Assembly (NCBI GenBank): GCA_016707785.1
Contig: JADJGZ010000014.1
Span: 81,985-145,984, forward strand
Source of the DNA: Bacteroidales bacterium
GTDB taxonomy: Bacteria > Bacteroidota > Bacteroidia > Bacteroidales > UBA4417
Length of the DNA: 64,000 bases
Reading direction: 5' to 3'
Part shown: positions 9,452 to 19,929 of the stretch, in pieces
How positions within the stretch are numbered: position 1 is the stretch's first letter
How the letters are laid out: each line of letters starts with the position of its first letter
The notes under the pieces: model-generated
Told to the model about the DNA's origin: nothing
What the model saw: only the letters and a program-made list of their open reading frames with translations
Database searches by the model: none
Made by a program: the position numbers and the translations under genes

Positions 9452-12400
9452 TTACGGTCTACTAACTTGAATTACAGCAGTTGAGTTGTTGTCAACCATT
9501 GCCATATCGGAACCGTCAACAATACCGTCACCATTGCAATCTTCAGGGTTATATCCTTGAAGAACAGCGGTACTGGCATTGTCAATCAGAGCCATATCAC
9601 TACCATCGACGATAGCATCCTGGTTTGCATTGCCACCATAAATAATAGCGACACCACCCAGAACTTTCATATTGCTGCCGTAAGCCTGACTAGAGGCTGA
9701 GGAGAAATCGTAAGCTATCGGACCGGTACCAGCAAATGAAACTGCTGCAGCACTCCAGGTTTCTATACTGTTACGATGTTTAACTACGATGTAGTAGTTA
9801 CCTGAAACAGCACCAGGAACGTCAGGAATAGCAACAGTACCATCAACCATAAGATTCAGATCAGTAAATGTGTAAGCTGCTGCACTTAAATCAGTATCAG
9901 CCCACAATTCAATGGTAACCTTATCAGCAATTCCGGCACCGTATTCAGCACCTGAGAGTCCCTGAGCCTGGTTCATAGTAGAAGCACCTGCATATAATCC
10001 TTCAAGGAAGAGATTAACATTGAGGGTCTTGGTGTTTGCATAAGGAATAGCAAAACCGGTAACTTCAACTCCACCCTGGAATTGTCCGATTACCAGTGTA
10101 GCACCTGTGGTTTTATTCACCCACCTTAATTCTCCGGTTGAGCCATAAGCAGCCATATAAAGTTCGCCGGTTTCACGGTCGAATTCCATATCCTGAGCAT
10201 AGTTGGCATCAAATCCTGTAGCACCTATTTCTGTAAATGCACCGGTTGTAAGGTTAATAGTACCAAGAACATCTATTCCAAGATCTAATGCATAAGCATC
10301 ACCATTATTATCAATTGCTAAATTGATAATGAGCCTGCTTGCAATCGTTCCAACATAAGTTGTAGCTGCTGTGGTGGTATTAATAGTGTATAACAGTGAG
10401 TTCACACCATCATAACCAATACCATACATAGTATTATTAACTGTGTTGTAGGCGAGTCCGTTGATATTAACACCCATATTGCCAATCACTGTCCTGGCAC
10501 CTGTAACTATATCAAAAGTTACGAGATTAAAAGGAGCAACTGTTGCATAGATAGTGGCATACCATATGTCATTAGCCCAGGTTCCTGAAGAAGCAAAGGC
10601 TGTAACAGGATATTCATTCACAATCTCTGTCAATGTTCCTGGATCATTCAAATTGAATTTAACAGGTCCATTATCAGTTGAGGTAAAGGTTGTCCATCCA
10701 TAAACCTGTTTGTCAAGCGCCAGAACCTTAATAACCTTAGAAACTGAGTTATTGGCAGGATTTAGGTCAGTAGCCAGGGTGGTGGTTGCTGTAGCAGTAA
10801 AATCACCTAAAGCATTGGTCCATGGATCGAAAGTAACCTGAATTGAGGAACCTGGTGCAAGCGCTGTAACAGTCTTGGTTGAAGTATAGGCATCAACAGC
10901 TAGAGTTACATCGAATGATTCAGTGCTTGTTCCTTCATTCTTTACAGTGGCCATAGGGGTAACAGTACCCAGTGGCACTATATCATTGAAGTCAACACTA
11001 ACAGCTGCAACATCATGAGCCAATGGAGAGAATACCTGTACATTATCGAGGAACAGGTTGTTACCATAAGCGCTGATAGCTGTGAATTTAACCATATTGG
11101 TTCCAGCAGGCAGTGTTAGAGTTTGTGAACCCCATTGAGCAGCAGTAGGAGCGAAGGATGCAGTGGTTGTGCCGGCTGTATTAAGGATACCGGTTGAACC
11201 GCCTGGCATAGCCAATAGCAAGTTCCAGCTTGCACCATTATCAATGGAATAATAAACATCCATCTCATCTGGTTCACCTGAATAGGTTGCATATGCATAG
11301 TCAAACTTCAGGGTAGGAGTGGCGAGTGCGCTGATATCGAAAGGCAGAGTAATCAGATCATAGGTACCTGAGGTCTGGCTATAGAAATTGGCATAAGCTG
11401 ATGCTGTTCCTGAACCAAATCCACTGGCAGCAGTACTGCGTGTCCAAGTATATGAACCTGATACTGCTACGTTTGACCAACAAGTTGGTGCAAAAGTAGT
11501 TCCTTCGAATCCTTCGATGAAAGGAGCAAGAGTAGCTGAACACAAAGTAGTAAAGCTAACAGGGCCTACCCAGCTGCTGAATAAACCACCACCACAATCC
11601 TGACGTACATAAACATCAAAGGAAGTAGCACCGGCAAGTCCACCAAGGGTATAAGGATTAGCAGTAACACCTGGAACAACGGTTCCTGATCCTGCTGCAT
11701 GTCCAACTGCGCCATAATCAATCTGAACAGTGGTTGCACCTGCCCATCCAATACTTGCTGAACTGGCTGTAACACCGGTAACGGCAAGAGAAGTTGGATT
11801 TGAACACAAAGGAGGCTCCTGAACGATCACATTGTCAATCATCAGGTCATTGTCACCATTGCTAACAGTTGATTCACCATAGAATCCGAATTTCACGATT
11901 CCTGAATATCCGGCCAATGATAGAATAACATGTTCTCCATTAGGATTGATGTCATTGTAAACATAAGATGAACCTGCATTGTCCCATAACCTGAGTGTAT
12001 TCGCTGAGGTCCAGGTAATACCGCCATCAGTTGAAATAACTACGGCAAACTTATCATCGGAACCAAGAAGGTCATTTATGGTTGATGTAGCATACTCATT
12101 CAGTGTCAGGTCAAATTCAAGCCTGAGGGTAGAAGAGCCAGCACCTAAATCAATCTCAGGTGTCATTAACCATGATAATGTAGTGGTTGACCAGATATTT
12201 AACCTGGCGGCTTTGTTTACTGGTGAGGTAACATTACGCCAGTCATCCTGGATCCAGTTACCACCAACTGCGAGAGTACTTGGTGCAGCTAATGCTCCAG
12301 TGTATTTGCTCCAGCAATTTGGGGCAAATGTTCCGGTAAAAGTCTGGGTAATAGTAGGAACAGTTGAAACTCCGCATACAGTTACGAATGAAACCGGGCC

Positions 12401-15400
12401 AGCCCATGTGCTGGTTGAACCACCGCAATCGGATTGTACATAGAAGCTATAACCGGTACCGGCTGTGAGTCCTTCTAAAGTATAAGGTTTAGCAGTAACA
12501 CCTGAAATGGTAGTACCTGTACCGATAGCAAATCCGGTTGGGCCCCATTCAATATTCCAGGTAGTGGCTGTTCCAACTTCTGTCCAGTTAAGATCAGCAC
12601 TGGTTTTCTGAAGGTTTGTAGCAGTCAGGGTTGTAGGAACAGGGCATGCAACAGTTGTTGTGAAGGTCTTAGGACCTACCCAGTCACTCTGGCTTGCTCC
12701 GCAATCAGCCTGCACATAATATGCATATGAAGTAGTAGCTGAAAGGCCGGTGAGTGTATAAGGATTAGTGACACCGTTAATAGTTGTGCCAGTTCCCTGA
12801 ACGAAACCTAAAGTTCCCCATTCAATATTCCATGTAGTAGCAGTACCTGTTTCTGTCCAACCAAGATTGGCGAAGAAGTTGCCGGCAACCGCTGTAAGGG
12901 TCGAAGGAGCAGGACATAAAGGTGTATTTTCAATGGTAATATCATCAATAGCGATATCATCATAGAAAGGTAAACTTGATCCTTTATCTACAACAAAACG
13001 CAATTGGATAGGACCTGTAATGGTATAGGAGCTCAGGTTGATAACCTTTTCCTGCCAACCGGCTGCATTCTGGCCGTAAGCCCAGACGAATGCACCTAAT
13101 TGCCATGCTGCACCATCCCAAAGATCAACAGTTAACTGCTGCTCGTCTGCTAGATTGACGCTACTGGTATTGTTGTTAAACAGGTAGAATCTTACGCGTG
13201 GGGTGGTTAGAGCAGAGATATCATACAGTGGAGAAAGCAGGGTTATGCCAGTTAAACTAACTGATCCTGAACCGTCAACACCTGCGAAGCTTCCGCCACC
13301 GCCTGGAGTATTGTCAGCCAGACCGGTTGCGCCATAACCAGGCCATGTAGTGGTAAACAACCAATTCTGCGGTCCGGAAATGGTCCAGCAGGAAGGTTGC
13401 AGGGTAGTTGTAAAATGTTCGGCGGCAGGAGCGGTAATAGCACCACAGAGAGTAGTAACTGTGACAGGACCTGTCCAGGTGCTGTATAAACCACCACCGC
13501 AATCCTGACGTACAAATACATCGTAGGAAGTGCTTGCGCTAAGTCCGCCTATGGTAGTAGGATTAGCTGTTACACTTGAAACCAATGTTCCGGTTCCGGC
13601 AGTATGTCCAACTGTGCCATAATCAATCTGAACGGTAGGAGCAACTCCAGTCCATCCCACACTGATGCTTGAGCTTGAAAGGGCAGAAGCTGTAGCAGTG
13701 AGAGGAGCGGGACATGAAGGCGTAACAATAACGGTAATCTCGTCAACAAATATATTTAATTGGTCACCAATACTGATGCAATGCCATCCTAAATAATAAG
13801 TTCCAGAAGTTGCAGGAGTAAATGATCCCCCACCAACAGTATAAGCAGCTTTATAGAAGCTAATGTCACTGAAGATAGCAGGGCTGGTCATACCGGCAGC
13901 AGTAGGTGCAGCTCCATATTTAACTTCAAGGCTTTCCAGGTAGGAAGCAGAACCACCTTTGTAATAGAACTTAACATCATAACTGGTTCCACCTGTAAGG
14001 GTCAGACCCTGAGTAATATACCAGTCGTCCTGGGTAACACCTGCAGCGCTGTAACTAATTTTCAAAGCGTTGAGTCCATTGTAAGGAGTCCCGGTTTGAT
14101 TAGCCCATTTAACATTATCAGCATTCTGGTCAACAATTGTTCCACAACCAACTGCAGGAACAGTATAGCTGTCGAAGTTTTCGGTAAATGGAACAGTAGT
14201 AGTACTACAAAGAGTAGTGAAAGTCTTGGGTCCGGCCCATGGGCTTACCAAAGATCCAGGGCAATTACCCCTGACATAATAATCATAAGCTGTATTGGAA
14301 GTAAGGCCTCCTAAAGCATAAGGATTTGCAACACCCAAAACCTGAGTACCGGTTCCTAATGAAAATCCTACGGGACCGTACTCAATATCATAGTTGGTAG
14401 CGGATGCTGTCCATCCGAGGTCAGCACTTGAAACTGTGATATTTGTAGCCGTAAGAGCGGTAGGAGCAGGGCAGCTTGGGATATCTTCAATCACAAACTC
14501 ATCAATTCCCTGGTTTGTAAATCCTGAACCATAGTTTGAATAGGAAACAAACCTGAATTTAGCGGTAGTGCCGGTATAGGCAGCAAGGCTAACCGTGTTT
14601 TGAGTCCAGGGTGAAGTAGATGCTGTTCCGAAAACTGAGTTAAGGGATGTATGAGCATACAGATCTGTCCAGGTGCTTCCACCGTTTGTGGAAACCTGCA
14701 GAGTTAAAGGAACGGGGGTGAGTGTGTACCCGGTAGCACCTAACCAATAATAATACTTTACTTGTTTTGCTGTAGCATCCAGGGTGAATGAAGGCGAAGT
14801 AAAGTAATATGGATTATAGGCTGTACCAGCGTTGTATATATCTATTCTTGCAAAATAGGTGCCAGCGCCGCTTTGAGCGGTAGCAGCTCCATGGGTTGCA
14901 TCTGCTGTAGCAGTTCCCCAATGGATAGTTGCACCAGCAACAGCTTCTGAAAACGACCAGCATCCCAGGGTAGCAGCAAAGCTCTCAGTGAATGGGAATG
15001 CGCTGATATCAGCACAAGGAGTAGTTGCATTGGCAGTTGCGCCGGTAGCTGAATAATAGGCGAATGCATCTACTGACCATACTTTATAGAAGTAGGCTGT
15101 AGAAGCAGTCAGACCGGTATGGTTGAAAGCAGCCAAAGGTCCAACATATATAACTGTACCACCACCAGAGATCGGGTCATTCACATTAAGGGCTGTGCCA
15201 TTAACAGGAGTTCCGAAAGTTGAGGTAGCAGCAGTAGCAATAACAACATCATTAGCCTGAGCATTCAGGGTATAAGCCAGGTTGATCTGAACAGCGCTAA
15301 CGGCAGTTGCTGTTAAAGCTGTAGGAGCAGCTACTGAAGGAGTTGCAGTGGCTGTTGAACCTGCTGAATAAGTGCTTCCGTCATAGGAGAATGCCTTATA

Positions 15401-18109
15401 ATAATAAGGAGTAGCTGGGGTAAGACCAGTATGGCTAACTGGTGATACAGCTCCGTATGACAATAAAGTGCCACCGGCAAAAGGATCCCCAACAGTAGGA
15501 GGAGCTCCCACCGGTGCAGTAAAAGTACCAGTAGCATTCCAAACAATCGCAACATTATTGCTCGAAGGATTCAGGGTGAATCCAAGATTGATCTGCTGTG
15601 AACTGATAACAGTGGCAGCAAATCCGCCTGGGTTAACAACGCCTGCAGCGATACCGGCAAATTCGTCAGCTCCAACGTCAGGAGTGGCTGTACGGGTGTT
15701 ACCATCAAAGTCGTCAGTTATTGCAAAAGGTGTGGTGATGGCCAATGCGCCACTTTCACAATAGGTCGCAGTAGAAGTAGAAACATGCAGATCGTAGGGA
15801 GCAGCAGCGCCATTAATAAATGGTACATTTTCGCGGAACGAAATAGCATCCCTCGAAGGTCCAACCAAAGTTTTGTAAGCTGCTATATCATAAGGTGTAG
15901 TTCCGTCAAAATAAACAGCATGGGTAGCATCTTCTGTAGCGCCTGCATAGAATGCATTTGCATTGGAGTTAGCTGAATAGGAAGTCAAAACAGTTCCGCT
16001 TCTGCGGAAAGCGGCAGTTACACCGGTTCCCATTGGAGTAGATACATTAACAAGTATATTGTTCCGCATATCCAGTGCAGGAGTAGTGGAAGCATATAAT
16101 GCAGCGCTTCCGAAGTTAGCCCCGGTACTGCTGGCATTCAGATATACTGTGTTGTAGTAAATGTTGGCATTTGTACCACCAGAAATATAAATACCAGCTA
16201 AACTGATAAGTCCGGTAGTTGCAGGAGTCCTTAGATCGCTGATATAGTTGTTGTAAAGATTATTGGTTGTACCGGCAACTATATAAACACCATAAACAAC
16301 AGGATTAGTGCTTCCTGATGAAAGGTTGTAAACATTGTTTTTATAAACATTACTTGTTGCTCCACCGGCGAGATCTATACCATAAATTGCGCCAGCAGTT
16401 CCTGCTGCACAACTAAGTGCATAAATTGAATTGTTATAAATGGCAGGGCTTCCGGCTGAATTATACAAACCGTAAATTGTACCTGAGGCAGTTCCGGTAA
16501 TATTCAGGTCATGGATGATGTTATCGCTGACAACGTCAGTTGATCCATAAGCTTTCCTGATACCATAAATAGTCCCACCACCAGCAACCGTGAGGTTGAA
16601 AATCTGGTTGCTTTGAACAGTTTTGTTCCCGGTAGCTGTATTGATATACAGACCACAAACGGTTGCAGTTCCTGTAGTGGAAAGGTTTTTTACAATGTTG
16701 TTGCTATAATTTTCCACAGCAGCCGAACCACCATCATATATTCCATAAATGGCAGCAGTGCTCGAAGCGGCAGTACATGACAGTCCATCAATAGTGTTGT
16801 TCTGGCATGTAATTGTAGCAGTGGATGCTTGAATACCATAAATAAGACCAATACCAGTCTTGGTTAAACTACCAATGCTGTTATTTGTAATATTCAAAGT
16901 AGTAGGAGAACCTAAAACCATCCCATAAAGCCCCCCTGTTCCGGGAGTAGAGATGCCAGAAACAGTATTGTAGGTAACATTCACAACAGCTGCTGAAGCT
17001 GTATTCTGTATAGAATAAAAAGCGCCTGAAGTGGCAGTAGAATAGCTACCTGTAACAGAGTTATTAGTGATTTCAACTGTATTAGAAGCAGCGGTTGAAC
17101 CAATACCATTATCAATTCCGTAAAGAGAAGAGGTAGTTCCTCCACCGTTAAGGGTGATATAATTGTTTTTAATGGTTGCACTGGCACTGGTTCCGGCCTG
17201 AGCAAAAATACCACGAAGGGTTGAAGGGTGATTTACACCTGATCCATTATTATTATTAATGGTATTAAATGTGATATTTACACCCCATTGATTATTGGCC
17301 CGGATACCTGCAGCTGGATTTGTTGCAGCAGTAGCACCGCCAAAATTCAAAATAGAATTTCCTTTGGTAGATAATGTGCCACCAATATCATTCCCTGTAT
17401 CACCTAAAGTGAAAGGAGTGGCAGCGGCATATCCACTAAGTACAATACCATAATTGCAGTTTTGCAATGTATTGGTGTAGAATTTGTTGTAGGAGTTAGT
17501 CCCGGCAGCTGTAGTTGGGGTAACTGCTGTTGTTTGAGTTGCAACTAATGCATTAGTTACATTAATGGCACGGGAGCCTTCAACTGAAGGACCTGAACCC
17601 GAAGCATTGTTCTGTATGCTTAATGTTACAACACAATTTTGTATTGTGTTATATTGACAACCATCAGTAACACTGGCCTTGAACATAGCGAAGCCATATT
17701 CCATCGTAGCAGGGTTAGTTGAGTTCGGATCATAAAGATCAATCCCATCAATTGTAACATAGTCAGAACCAATTAAGTTCCACATTCCGTCCTGAATGGC
17801 GGAAGAGGGAGTTGCGGTTCCAACATAAGCTGTAATTAGAGGGTTTGCACCCGAACCACTTTTCTGGAAAATAATCTGGTCAGCCAGAGTTCCAGTAGCA
17901 GTGATTGATAATGGTGCAGTTAATGTTTCTGTGTGTCCGGCTGCCACATTAAATGTGACACCACCTGAACCAACACCAGCAGCATTAAGTGCAGTAATAG
18001 CAGCTTCAATGGTTGCATAGTCTCCCGGTATCGATTTTGGACCGGAAAGCTGGGCAAAACTCAAGCTACTAATTACCAATGCAATTGTAAGCAGTAGTAA
18101 TTTTTTCAT
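9452..18109 (-). CDS. Giant modular secreted protein: beta-helix, Fn3, jelly-roll, propeller, dockerin tail
   Basis: 2,885 residues from ATG 18109 (MKKLLLLTIALVISSLSFAQ signal peptide); the frame is open to 18184 but the upstream part is not coding-like. Order by approximate residue: Asn/Gly-rich parallel beta-helix 35-780 (many NxIxN, YGI rungs); two Fn3-like domains 820-1010; five MAM-like jelly-roll (choice-of-anchor J type) domains starting near 1036, 1306, 1560, 1916 and 2196, each opening with F-x(n)-CW or a similar motif, alternating with Fn3 domains (GLxxxTxYxxYVxxxCG); a CARDB-like domain near 2366; a beta-propeller-like region 2470-2690 (DRETGELYMAAY); and the shared FLEGLY/KHRNS/dockerin-like module 2696-2885 (loops NANQDAIVDGSD and DCNGDGIVDGSD). 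No catalytic motif is visible. It is probably an adhesin or surface-layer component. No frameshift despite its length. Confidence 0.9.
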   Translation of the reverse strand: MKKLLLLTIALVISSLSFAQLSGPKSIPGDYATIEAAITALNAAGVGSGGVTFNVAAGHTETLTAPLSITATGTLADQIIFQKSGSGANPLITAYVGTATPSSAIQDGMWNLIGSDYVTIDGIDLYDPNSTNPATMEYGFAMFKASVTDGCQYNTIQNCVVTLSIQNNASGSGPSVEGSRAINVTNALVATQTTAVTPTTAAGTNSYNKFYTNTLQNCNYGIVLSGYAAATPFTLGDTGNDIGGTLSTKGNSILNFGGATAATNPAAGIRANNQWGVNITFNTINNNNGSGVNHPSTLRGIFAQAGTSASATIKNNYITLNGGGTTSSLYGIDNGIGSTAASNTVEITNNSVTGSYSTATSGAFYSIQNTASAAVVNVTYNTVSGISTPGTGGLYGMVLGSPTTLNITNNSIGSLTKTGIGLIYGIQASTATITCQNNTIDGLSCTAASSTAAIYGIYDGGSAAVENYSNNIVKNLSTTGTATVCGLYINTATGNKTVQSNQIFNLTVAGGGTIYGIRKAYGSTDVVSDNIIHDLNITGTASGTIYGLYNSAGSPAIYNNSIYALSCAAGTAGAIYGIDLAGGATSNVYKNNVYNLSSGSTNPVVYGVYIVAGTTNNLYNNYISDLRTPATTGLISLAGIYISGGTNANIYYNTVYLNASSTGANFGSAALYASTTPALDMRNNILVNVSTPMGTGVTAAFRRSGTVLTSYSANSNANAFYAGATEDATHAVYFDGTTPYDIAAYKTLVGPSRDAISFRENVPFINGAAAPYDLHVSTSTATYCESGALAITTPFAITDDFDGNTRTATPDVGADEFAGIAAGVVNPGGFAATVISSQQINLGFTLNPSSNNVAIVWNATGTFTAPVGAPPTVGDPFAGGTLLSYGAVSPVSHTGLTPATPYYYKAFSYDGSTYSAGSTATATPSVAAPTALTATAVSAVQINLAYTLNAQANDVVIATAATSTFGTPVNGTALNVNDPISGGGTVIYVGPLAAFNHTGLTASTAYFYKVWSVDAFAYYSATGATANATTPCADISAFPFTESFAATLGCWSFSEAVAGATIHWGTATADATHGAATAQSGAGTYFARIDIYNAGTAYNPYYFTSPSFTLDATAKQVKYYYWLGATGYTLTPVPLTLQVSTNGGSTWTDLYAHTSLNSVFGTASTSPWTQNTVSLAAYTGTTAKFRFVSYSNYGSGFTNQGIDEFVIEDIPSCPAPTALTATNITVSSADLGWTASATNYDIEYGPVGFSLGTGTQVLGVANPYALGGLTSNTAYDYYVRGNCPGSLVSPWAGPKTFTTLCSTTTVPFTENFDSYTVPAVGCGTIVDQNADNVKWANQTGTPYNGLNALKISYSAAGVTQDDWYITQGLTLTGGTSYDVKFYYKGGSASYLESLEVKYGAAPTAAGMTSPAIFSDISFYKAAYTVGGGSFTPATSGTYYLGWHCISIGDQLNIFVDEITVIVTPSCPAPLTATASALSSSSISVGWTGVAPTVQIDYGTVGHTAGTGTLVSSVTANPTTIGGLSASTSYDVFVRQDCGGGLYSTWTGPVTVTTLCGAITAPAAEHFTTTLQPSCWTISGPQNWLFTTTWPGYGATGLADNTPGGGGSFAGVDGSGSVSLTGITLLSPLYDISALTTPRVRFYLFNNNTSSVNLADEQQLTVDLWDGAAWQLGAFVWAYGQNAAGWQEKVINLSSYTITGPIQLRFVVDKGSSLPFYDDIAIDDITIENTPLCPAPSTLTAVAGNFFANLGWTETGTATTWNIEWGTLGFVQGTGTTINGVTNPYTLTGLSATTSYAYYVQADCGASQSDWVGPKTFTTTVACPVPTTLTATNLQKTSADLNWTEVGTATTWNIEWGPTGFAIGTGTTISGVTAKPYTLEGLTAGTGYSFYVQSDCGGSTSTWAGPVSFVTVCGVSTVPTITQTFTGTFAPNCWSKYTGALAAPSTLAVGGNWIQDDWRNVTSPVNKAARLNIWSTTTLSWLMTPEIDLGAGSSTLRLEFDLTLNEYATSTINDLLGSDDKFAVVISTDGGITWTSANTLRLWDNAGSSYVYNDINPNGEHVILSLAGYSGIVKFGFYGESTVSNGDNDLMIDNVIVQEPPLCSNPTSLAVTGVTASSASIGWAGATTVQIDYGAVGHAAGSGTVVPGVTANPYTLGGLAGATSFDVYVRQDCGGGLFSSWVGPVSFTTLCSATLAPFIEGFEGTTFAPTCWSNVAVSGSYTWTRSTAASGFGSGTASAYANFYSQTSGTYDLITLPFDISALATPTLKFDYAYATYSGEPDEMDVYYSIDNGASWNLLLAMPGGSTGILNTAGTTTASFAPTAAQWGSQTLTLPAGTNMVKFTAISAYGNNLFLDNVQVFSPLAHDVAAVSVDFNDIVPLGTVTPMATVKNEGTSTESFDVTLAVDAYTSTKTVTALAPGSSIQVTFDPWTNALGDFTATATTTLATDLNPANNSVSKVIKVLALDKQVYGWTTFTSTDNGPVKFNLNDPGTLTEIVNEYPVTAFASSGTWANDIWYATIYATVAPFNLVTFDIVTGARTVIGNMGVNINGLAYNTVNNTMYGIGYDGVNSLLYTINTTTAATTYVGTIASRLIINLAIDNNGDAYALDLGIDVLGTINLTTGAFTEIGATGFDANYAQDMEFDRETGELYMAAYGSTGELRWVNKTTGATLVIGQFQGGVEVTGFAIPYANTKTLNVNLFLEGLYAGASTMNQAQGLSGAEYGAGIADKVTIELWADTDLSAAAYTFTDLNLMVDGTVAIPDVPGAVSGNYYIVVKHRNSIETWSAAAVSFAGTGPIAYDFSSASSQAYGSNMKVLGGVAIIYGGNANQDAIVDGSDMALIDNASTAVLQGYNPEDCNGDGIVDGSDMAMVDNNSTAVIQVSRP

Positions 18110-18693
18110 AGTGAATGGGTTTTGGTTAATAAATATATGGTTTGGGTCAAAAAATGCAGTAGCAAAATAACAACTCCCTTCCACATCATACCCTGTAGGA
18201 GATGATAAGGCAAAGGAACTGTTCTTAATAATAATACAAGGTGTACTTAGTAGTAGTTAAAACCATCCGTTCAATGTGTACGAGTGTTGCAAGTGTGGGT
18301 TTTTTCTGACAGACAAGAGAGTAATAAAAGCAGGTCAGGAATTTCTCTAACCTTTAAAAGTTGAATCTACACAAAGATTCATTACACAAACTTAATGAAA
18401 ATAGTTATCCAAACAATGGGGAAAGTTGTCCGAGTTCAGGAAGTCGGACAAGATTACTGTCCGACTTTTCGATTGTTAAATATACAATTTATTTTCAATC
18501 CAAATAAATTGTTAATAAGTTTTAAGAAGAAAATATTATATTGAAGTTATGAAAATCAGTCTATTTAAGGATTTGATGAGTTTTAAAACTTTATAAACAG
18601 ATATTTCTTTCTTAATGGAATTACATTTTAGGGACAGTCTTATTAACATATATATTAGGTAGAACATTTTCAGCAAAAAGAGTGTCTGAAATT
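18110..18693. promoter_or_regulatory. Divergent intergenic region with overlapping inverted repeats
   Basis: 584 bases between the divergent giant gene and AraC-like gene; no gene seen. The notable structure is at 18426-18468. TTGTCCGA (18426-18433) can pair with TCGGACAA (18444-18451). AAGTCGGACA (18441-18450) can instead pair with TGTCCGACTT (18459-18468, 8-base loop, perfect 10 bp). The two stems share the middle segment, so they are mutually exclusive. Read as DNA, this is three spaced half-sites of the type TGTCCGA. Its place between a membrane-bound AraC-type regulator and a giant secreted protein suggests an operator, but this is inference. Confidence 0.5.
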
Positions 18694-19929
18694 ATGGCTG
18701 AATTAACGTATTTTGAGTTAGTCGCGATTATGCTTGTTTTCCAGGCTGTGCTCTTTGCGTCCCTATTTGCAGGTATCTATCATAAGACCAGGCATTATCC
18801 AAAAAAATTCATAGCATGGTATATGTTAGCCAATGCAGCATATTTTGTGTTAGCATGGCTGAATTATTTCGGATATTATAAAGTACTCCGCTTTATATAT
18901 CCACTTGCTATGCCTTTGCTTATTAGCTTCCTGCCACTGTTTTATTATTATTTCAGGGCTTTAACTACGATTAAGTACCGTGTTGTAAAGAAGCAGTGGT
19001 TTCACCTTGCACTTCCTGTTGCTGTATTACTGTTTCAATTACCCTTTTACTTTTTTCCTGAACAGCAGGCTTGGGATTTTGTACTGCATAAACCGGTTTC
19101 CGGTGATTATTCTAATCTGGCTAAATACCTGACCTTAGTGAACCGTATTGGATTTTATGGTTTGTTTACTTTGCAATTCGTATTCTACCTGCTGAAATTC
19201 AGAACCAATCTTAAGCTGCATCGACTCAGGTTAGAACTCATGTTCTCCTATAAAGAGAATCTGGATCTGACATGGATGAGAAACCTTTTTATAGGAATAT
19301 TACTTTTTTTTGTCAGTAATGATGTCACCTACTTCTTCCATTTTGCCAATCCTTGGTTTTCGATCATGATCTATTTTATAGGTATGCTTGTGATTAATTT
19401 TTATATAGGATACCATAGCCTGATCCAGAATGAGCTTGTAGAAAACGAAATTATTGCAAGAATGACGCATTATTGTGCCTTACACAGGGAAATGACACAG
19501 CCCCGGACAGATACCCAGGAGGCATTCATAGTCCAGGAACTACAGAAATACCAACGATCTGCATTAAAAGATGATACACGGGAAATGATCCTGCTCCAAT
19601 TGGAGAAAATTATGCATGAAGAAGAATTATATACTGATTCCCAAATAAGTTTGGAAGAGCTCGCAATGAAGCTTAGCACAAACTCAAAGCACTTATCACA
19701 GGCAATTAATGAAAGCCATCAAAAGAATTTTTTCAACTATATTAATGACCTCAGAATCAGCAAAGCGAAAATGATGCTTCAGGGGGAGACACATACGAAT
19801 CTTTCTATTGAAGGCATTGCCAAAGAAGTGGGTTTCCAGTCAAAATCATCCTTCTATACTGCTTTCAAAAAATCCACAGGAATTACGCCTACTGAGTTCA
19901 AGGCGCAATTGGCTATTGGTGCCGAGTGA
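18694..19929 (+). CDS. Membrane-anchored AraC-family transcriptional regulator
   Basis: 411 residues from ATG 18694 (a GTG at 18682 would add four). The N-terminal ~230 residues hold about seven transmembrane helices (e.g. LVAIMLVFQAVLFASLFAGI, LPLFYYYF, FGLFTLQFVFYLL-type segments). A charged linker with a long helix follows (HREMTQPRTDTQEAFIVQELQKYQ). The C-terminal ~100 residues are an AraC-type double helix-turn-helix: SLEELAMKLSTNSKHLSQAIN, FFNYINDLRISKAKMML, then IAKEVGFQSKSSFYTAFKKSTGITPTEF. Bacteroidota have many such 7TM-AraC proteins, thought to sense a membrane or external signal. Its divergent position suggests it may control the 9452-18109 gene or the whole minus-strand run; the inverted repeats at 18426-18468 are the natural candidate site. 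Confidence 0.9.
   Translation: MAELTYFELVAIMLVFQAVLFASLFAGIYHKTRHYPKKFIAWYMLANAAYFVLAWLNYFGYYKVLRFIYPLAMPLLISFLPLFYYYFRALTTIKYRVVKKQWFHLALPVAVLLFQLPFYFFPEQQAWDFVLHKPVSGDYSNLAKYLTLVNRIGFYGLFTLQFVFYLLKFRTNLKLHRLRLELMFSYKENLDLTWMRNLFIGILLFFVSNDVTYFFHFANPWFSIMIYFIGMLVINFYIGYHSLIQNELVENEIIARMTHYCALHREMTQPRTDTQEAFIVQELQKYQRSALKDDTREMILLQLEKIMHEEELYTDSQISLEELAMKLSTNSKHLSQAINESHQKNFFNYINDLRISKAKMMLQGETHTNLSIEGIAKEVGFQSKSSFYTAFKKSTGITPTEFKAQLAIGAE

Noticed and set aside
8224..18109. Cellulosome-type system
   Set aside because: Dockerin-like loops are present, but no cohesin could be confirmed and no glycoside hydrolase catalytic domain is seen, so only a hypothesis about a cohesin-like domain is reported.
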